Positions 33,043-36,227 of a stretch of 36,227 nt of DNA are shown in pieces. The notes below the pieces were generated by a model. The model did not search any database and had not been told where the DNA came from. It worked only from the letters and a program-made list of their open reading frames with translations. The translations under genes and the position numbers were made by a program. Source of the DNA: Ruminococcaceae bacterium UBA6842 (GTDB lineage: Bacteria; Bacillota; Clostridia; Oscillospirales; Acutalibacteraceae); the NCBI GenBank assembly GCA_002451855.1, contig DKDS01000087.1, positions 1 through 36,227 of the forward strand, written 5' to 3'. Every line of letters begins with the position of its first letter. Position 1 is the stretch's first letter.

Positions 33043-34176
33043 TCACCTTCCGTTTATGGGTATTCTCGGCACTCTCTGGGAAATGCCGCAGGTAATCTCA
33101 TAATTTATTGTGCCGCATTTTTCCGCAATTTCTTCAACAGGAAGCTCTTTTCCGAATAAAATTACCTCGTCCCCCTGCTTTACATCTTCAATATCCGTGA
33201 CATCTATGGACATCTGATCCATACATATCCTGCCTATAATATTTGCGCTTTTGCCGCGGATTATAACACGGCCCTTGTTGGAAAGCGCTCTCGGATATCC
33301 GTCCGCATAGCCGGCTGTAACGGTTGCTATCTTCATATCCTTTTGCGCCGTAAAGGTTTTGCCGTAGCTTACATAGGTGCCTTGTTTTACGGCTTTAACC
33401 ATTGAAACCACAGATTTTACCGTCATAACCGGAATAAAATCCTCTTTAAGCTCAAGTCCGTATGCCGGTGTAAGACCGTAAAGAATTATTCCGGGTCTGC
33501 ACATATCAAGGTGCTTATTCTTATCAAGGCAAAAGGCGGCGGAATTACAGCAATGGCACACCCTCGGGGTAAGTCCTGCTTTTTTAAAGCGGTCTGCGGC
33601 GGCGGAAAATCTTGAAAACTGCAGGTCGGTAAAGCCGTCCTCCTCTTCCGCCGTGCGGTCGGAAACGCAGAAATGAGTGAAAATTCCGTCCAATATAAAT
33701 CCGGGCAGACGGGCGGCGGCTATGGCGTCCTCAATGCCCGAAAGCTCGCTGTCCCTGCAATCAAAGCCGATACGCCCCATACCCGTATCTATTTTTATGT
33801 GTATTTTAAGCTTAAATCCGCCCGTCACCGCGCTTTCGGACAAGGACCTTGCGTATTCGGGCGAAAATACGCACTGCGTAATATCGTTTTTGTAAAGCAG
33901 CTCCGCCGCGTTTGCGGGCGTGTACCCGAGTATTAAAACAGGCTTTTTGATACCGTATTCGCGAAGCTTCATAGCTTCGTCTATATTCGATACCGCAAAG
34001 GCGTCCGCACCGGCTTTGTCAAGAAGCGGAGCGATAAGCTTTGCCGAATGACCGTAGCAATCCGCCTTTACAACCGCCATAATATAAGCGCCGTCCGCCT
34101 CGCTTTTGATTATATCAAAATTATGTATCAGAGCCGAGGTGTCTATCTCGGCCCATGTTCTGTGTAAAAATTCCAA
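33043..34176 (-). CDS. alr: Alanine racemase
   Basis: This 377-residue fold-type III PLP enzyme makes D-alanine for peptidoglycan. Lys37 in 'MAVVKADCYGHS' is the PLP lysine and Tyr271 in 'TYVSYGKTFTA' is the second catalytic base. 'IDTGMGRIGF', 'HCCNSAAFCL' and 'CRPGIILYGL' are standard family blocks, and 'RICMDQMSIDVT' marks the C-terminal beta domain. Length is normal for Alr. It sits within a minus-strand operon after a membrane protein and ahead of the lipase-like gene. The sequence looks fully functional. Confidence 0.96.
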   Translation of the reverse strand: MEFLHRTWAEIDTSALIHNFDIIKSEADGAYIMAVVKADCYGHSAKLIAPLLDKAGADAFAVSNIDEAMKLREYGIKKPVLILGYTPANAAELLYKNDITQCVFSPEYARSLSESAVTGGFKLKIHIKIDTGMGRIGFDCRDSELSGIEDAIAAARLPGFILDGIFTHFCVSDRTAEEEDGFTDLQFSRFSAAADRFKKAGLTPRVCHCCNSAAFCLDKNKHLDMCRPGIILYGLTPAYGLELKEDFIPVMTVKSVVSMVKAVKQGTYVSYGKTFTAQKDMKIATVTAGYADGYPRALSNKGRVIIRGKSANIIGRICMDQMSIDVTDIEDVKQGDEVILFGKELPVEEIAEKCGTINYEITCGISQRVPRIPINGR

Positions 34177-34188
34177 ACGAATTCCACC

Positions 34189-34590
34189 TTATGTCTTACT
34201 TTGCTTCCCGACAAGCCTTTTATTTATTTTGCCCGCAAACGGAATAGCCACAATGCTTAAAAGCACCCAAAGGCAGGAATACGGCATACAGACCTGACCT
34301 ATAATATTAAGGGGCATTTTGCTGTAATCCCAAACATTCTTTTTTAATATTATATTAAATACTACGCCGAAAATAAACTCTATTCCCGTAATAAAGGTGC
34401 TTCCTATAAGTCCTTTTATAAAAAGTCCGGCTTTTTTGAATTTTTCGCTTATGCCGCCGAAGAACATAAAGCAGATACCGCCGGCTCCGAGCATTGACCA
34501 GTGGGTATACCCCCGCCAGATAATCTCTATAAGACCGTACCCGACCGCTCCTATCGAAAACAGCATAAACCTTGCTTTTCGCTTTTGCAT
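34189..34590 (-). CDS. Four-helix membrane protein, PF06541-like (putative ABC transporter permease)
   Basis: This 133-residue integral membrane protein has about four hydrophobic helices (near 8-26, 33-48, 58-82 and 98-120). It resembles the small proteins of the 'putative ABC transporter permease' family (PF06541, CmpB-like), including the conserved loop 'VWDYSKMPLNIIGQVC' followed by 'SCLWVLLS'. No function is established for this family. The start at 34590 has an AGGGTGGT site. It lies 12 bp upstream of alr in the same operon. Confidence 0.65.
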   Translation of the reverse strand: MQKRKARFMLFSIGAVGYGLIEIIWRGYTHWSMLGAGGICFMFFGGISEKFKKAGLFIKGLIGSTFITGIEFIFGVVFNIILKKNVWDYSKMPLNIIGQVCMPYSCLWVLLSIVAIPFAGKINKRLVGKQSKT

Positions 34591-34654
34591 TTTACCACCC
34601 TATGCTATTATCGGTAAAATCACAAAAGGCTATACAATATTTTAAAAGGAAAAA

Positions 34655-35350
34655 CTACCGCCTTCTTTTGGTAACGGCAATAAGCCTTATCAGCTGTGTA
34701 AGAGATACAAGGAGCGCCGCAACATAGGTCATGGCGGCGGCTGAAAGTACTTTTTTAAGGGCTTTAATATCTTTCTCGTCGGTTAATATTCCGCTCTCGC
34801 TTACGGTTTTTACGGCACGCTTTGAAGCATTGAACTCTATCGGCAGGGTCATAAGCTGGAAAAGAAGCGCGGCACAGAAGAATATAACGCCCAGCTTTAC
34901 AAGTAAATGGAAATTAAAAATAAAGCCTATAACAAGCAGCGGCAGAGACAGCTGCGAGCCTAAATTGCACACGGGAAGTATTACCGAACGCGCCTTTATC
35001 GCGGGATAGCCGTATGCGTACTGCACGGCGTGACCCGCCTCGTGCGCCGCAACGCCGACGGCGGACAGATTATATGCGCCGTATACCGATTCCGAAAGCC
35101 TTATAACATTGGTTCTCGGGTCGTAATGGTCGGTAAGCGAGCCTGAAACCTGTTCTATTTTAACACCCTTAACGCCGTTTGCCTCAAGCACAAGCCGCGC
35201 GGCGTCCGCACCGCTTATGCCGGTGTGGCGTGATGAATATTTCGAAAACGCGGTTTTCACCTTTATCTGCGACCATATTGCTATAATTATAGCCGGAATT
35301 ACCAGATAAATATACAGTGAATCGGGGCTGTAAAAGTGAAACTCACCCAA
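34655..35350 (-). CDS. YugP-like membrane zinc metallopeptidase
   Basis: This 231-residue protein belongs to the Zn_peptidase_2 family (PF04298). The zinc motif HEAGH is at residues 103-107 in 'GVAAHEAGHAVQYA'. The upstream block 'SGSLTDHYDPRTNVIRLSE' is characteristic. An N-terminal membrane helix (about 12-28) and hydrophobic segments near 115-165 and 205-222 anchor it in the membrane. The start is a TTG (35348-35350) with GAGGTGA 8 bp upstream; no better start exists. It follows ychF by 19 bp on the minus strand. Confidence 0.9.
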   Translation of the reverse strand: MGEFHFYSPDSLYIYLVIPAIIIAIWSQIKVKTAFSKYSSRHTGISGADAARLVLEANGVKGVKIEQVSGSLTDHYDPRTNVIRLSESVYGAYNLSAVGVAAHEAGHAVQYAYGYPAIKARSVILPVCNLGSQLSLPLLVIGFIFNFHLLVKLGVIFFCAALLFQLMTLPIEFNASKRAVKTVSESGILTDEKDIKALKKVLSAAAMTYVAALLVSLTQLIRLIAVTKRRR

Positions 35351-35369
35351 AACGGATCACCTCAAAAAA

Positions 35370-36227
35370 TTAAACATTAAATCTGAAAAGAACTATATCG
35401 CCGTCCTGCATAACATAGTCCTTGCCCTCGCTCCTGACAAGCCCCTTTTCCTTTGCGGCGGTCATACTGCCGCCGCAGGTGTTTATAAATTCGTCGTAGC
35501 CTATAACCTCGGCGCGGATAAAGCCCCTTTCAAAATCGGAGTGAATTTTACCTGCCGCCTGCGGAGCTTTGGTGCCTTTCTTTATGGTCCACGCTCTTAC
35601 CTCGGGTTTTCCCGCGGTAAGATAGGAGATAAGACCCAAAAGACTGTAGCATTTTTGTATCATACGGTCAAGTCCCGAACGCTCAAGGCCGAGCTCCTCA
35701 AGGAACATTACCTTTTCCTCGTCCGAAAGTCCCGAAATTTCCGCTTCAAGCGAAGCGCAAATCGGAAGTATCTCCGCTTTCTCTCTTTCGGCTATCTCCT
35801 TAACCGCATTGTAATTTTTGTTCTGCTCTATACCGCCCGAAAAATCGTCCTCGCTCATATTGCAGGCGTAAATTACCGGCTTTGCCGAAAGCAGGGCGGT
35901 AGTATCAAGAACTGCCTGCTCGGTATCGTCGTTTATTTCAACAGAACGAGCCGGAAGCCCCTTTTCAAGATGCTCTATAAGGCGGTTTAAGAAATCAACC
36001 TCGCCCTTGAGCGTCTTATCGCCCTTCATAGCCTTAGAGGCTCTGTCAAGACGGCGCTGAGCCATTTCAATATCTGAAAAGATAAGCTCCAAATTAATGG
36101 TTTCTATATCTCTTACGGGGTCAACCGAGCCCTCAACATGGATAATATCGTCGCTTTCAAAGCAACGGACCACATGGACTATCGCGTCAACCTCACGGAT
36201 ATTCGCAAGGAACTTGTTGCCCAGTCC
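35370..36227 (-). CDS. ychF: YchF-family GTPase/ATPase (5' end cut by window)
   Basis: The frame runs unbroken off the right edge, and the visible 285 residues are the C-terminal three-quarters of YchF (Obg-related, an ATP-preferring P-loop protein that binds ribosomes). The first visible residues 'GLGNKFLANIREVDAIVHVV' and 'SVDPVRDIETINLELIFSD' are highly conserved. 'KPVIYACNMSEDD' is the nucleotide-specificity region (NxxE type) and the C-terminal TGS domain reads 'RAWTIKKGTKAPQAAGKIH' and ends 'DGDIVLFRFNV'. The P-loop lies outside the window. It heads the minus-strand group ychF - yugP-like - membrane protein - alr - hydrolase. Confidence 0.96.
   Translation of the reverse strand, partial: GLGNKFLANIREVDAIVHVVRCFESDDIIHVEGSVDPVRDIETINLELIFSDIEMAQRRLDRASKAMKGDKTLKGEVDFLNRLIEHLEKGLPARSVEINDDTEQAVLDTTALLSAKPVIYACNMSEDDFSGGIEQNKNYNAVKEIAEREKAEILPICASLEAEISGLSDEEKVMFLEELGLERSGLDRMIQKCYSLLGLISYLTAGKPEVRAWTIKKGTKAPQAAGKIHSDFERGFIRAEVIGYDEFINTCGGSMTAAKEKGLVRSEGKDYVMQDGDIVLFRFNV

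Noticed and set aside
1..36227. CRISPR arrays, tRNA, rRNA, IS elements with terminal repeats
   Set aside because: Reading through the window showed no regular spaced repeats, no cloverleaf-like or rRNA sequence, and no transposase flanked by inverted repeats.

Overview
The window looks like the chromosome of a spore-forming, Gram-positive anaerobe of the Clostridia, most likely an Oscillospiraceae/Ruminococcaceae-type gut or rumen bacterium. The evidence is AT-rich DNA, strong AGGAGG-type ribosome binding sites, the 3' half of an alpha/beta-type small acid-soluble spore protein gene (29672-29791), a secreted protein with a dockerin-like C-terminus, a large Firmicutes-type serine recombinase, and a YchF - YugP-like protease - alr neighbourhood. 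I cannot name the species.

Region 1 (1-18842) is a long co-directional carbohydrate-degradation locus. It starts with a secreted protein carrying tandem carbohydrate-binding-like modules and dockerin-like repeats. Ten further genes follow with no visible signal peptides: a right-handed beta-helix protein, a GH36/raffinose-synthase-like enzyme, an SGNH/SASA acetylesterase, a GH10 enzyme, an unassigned 823-aa barrel-like protein, an alpha/beta esterase, a GH65 phosphorylase with its beta-phosphoglucomutase, a GH31 alpha-glycosidase, and a GH63/GH37-like (alpha/alpha)6 glycosidase. The inferred scheme is import of a decorated, partly acetylated oligosaccharide, then deacetylation, hydrolysis and phosphorolysis inside the cell. 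Beta-glucose-1-phosphate would pass to glucose-6-phosphate through pgmB. No transporter or regulator lies in the window.

Region 2 (19098-23500) is an L-fucose operon: fucI, an FGGY kinase of rhamnulokinase type, fucU and fucA. It reads visibly GC-richer than region 1.

Region 3 (23501-29800) is decayed and mobile DNA. It holds a PhnP-like metallo-beta-lactamase-fold gene broken by an in-frame TAG, a frameshifted remnant of a second fucA, a hypothetical gene, a tyrosine recombinase, an orphan MazF/PemK toxin gene, and a small ORF coupled to a large serine recombinase. The last gene stops about 37 bp before the 3' half of a spore-protein gene, which reads as an attachment-site junction. Three consensus promoters with 16-bp spacers sit here. 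Two of them (upstream of the tyrosine recombinase and of mazF) are followed at once by intrinsic-terminator-like hairpins.

Region 4 (29887-36227) is ordinary, GC-richer chromosome. On the minus strand are ychF (cut by the window end), a YugP-like zinc protease, a membrane protein, alr and a monoacylglycerol-lipase-like hydrolase, followed by a separately promoted beta-CASP metallo-beta-lactamase gene. Two small plus-strand genes lie between them.
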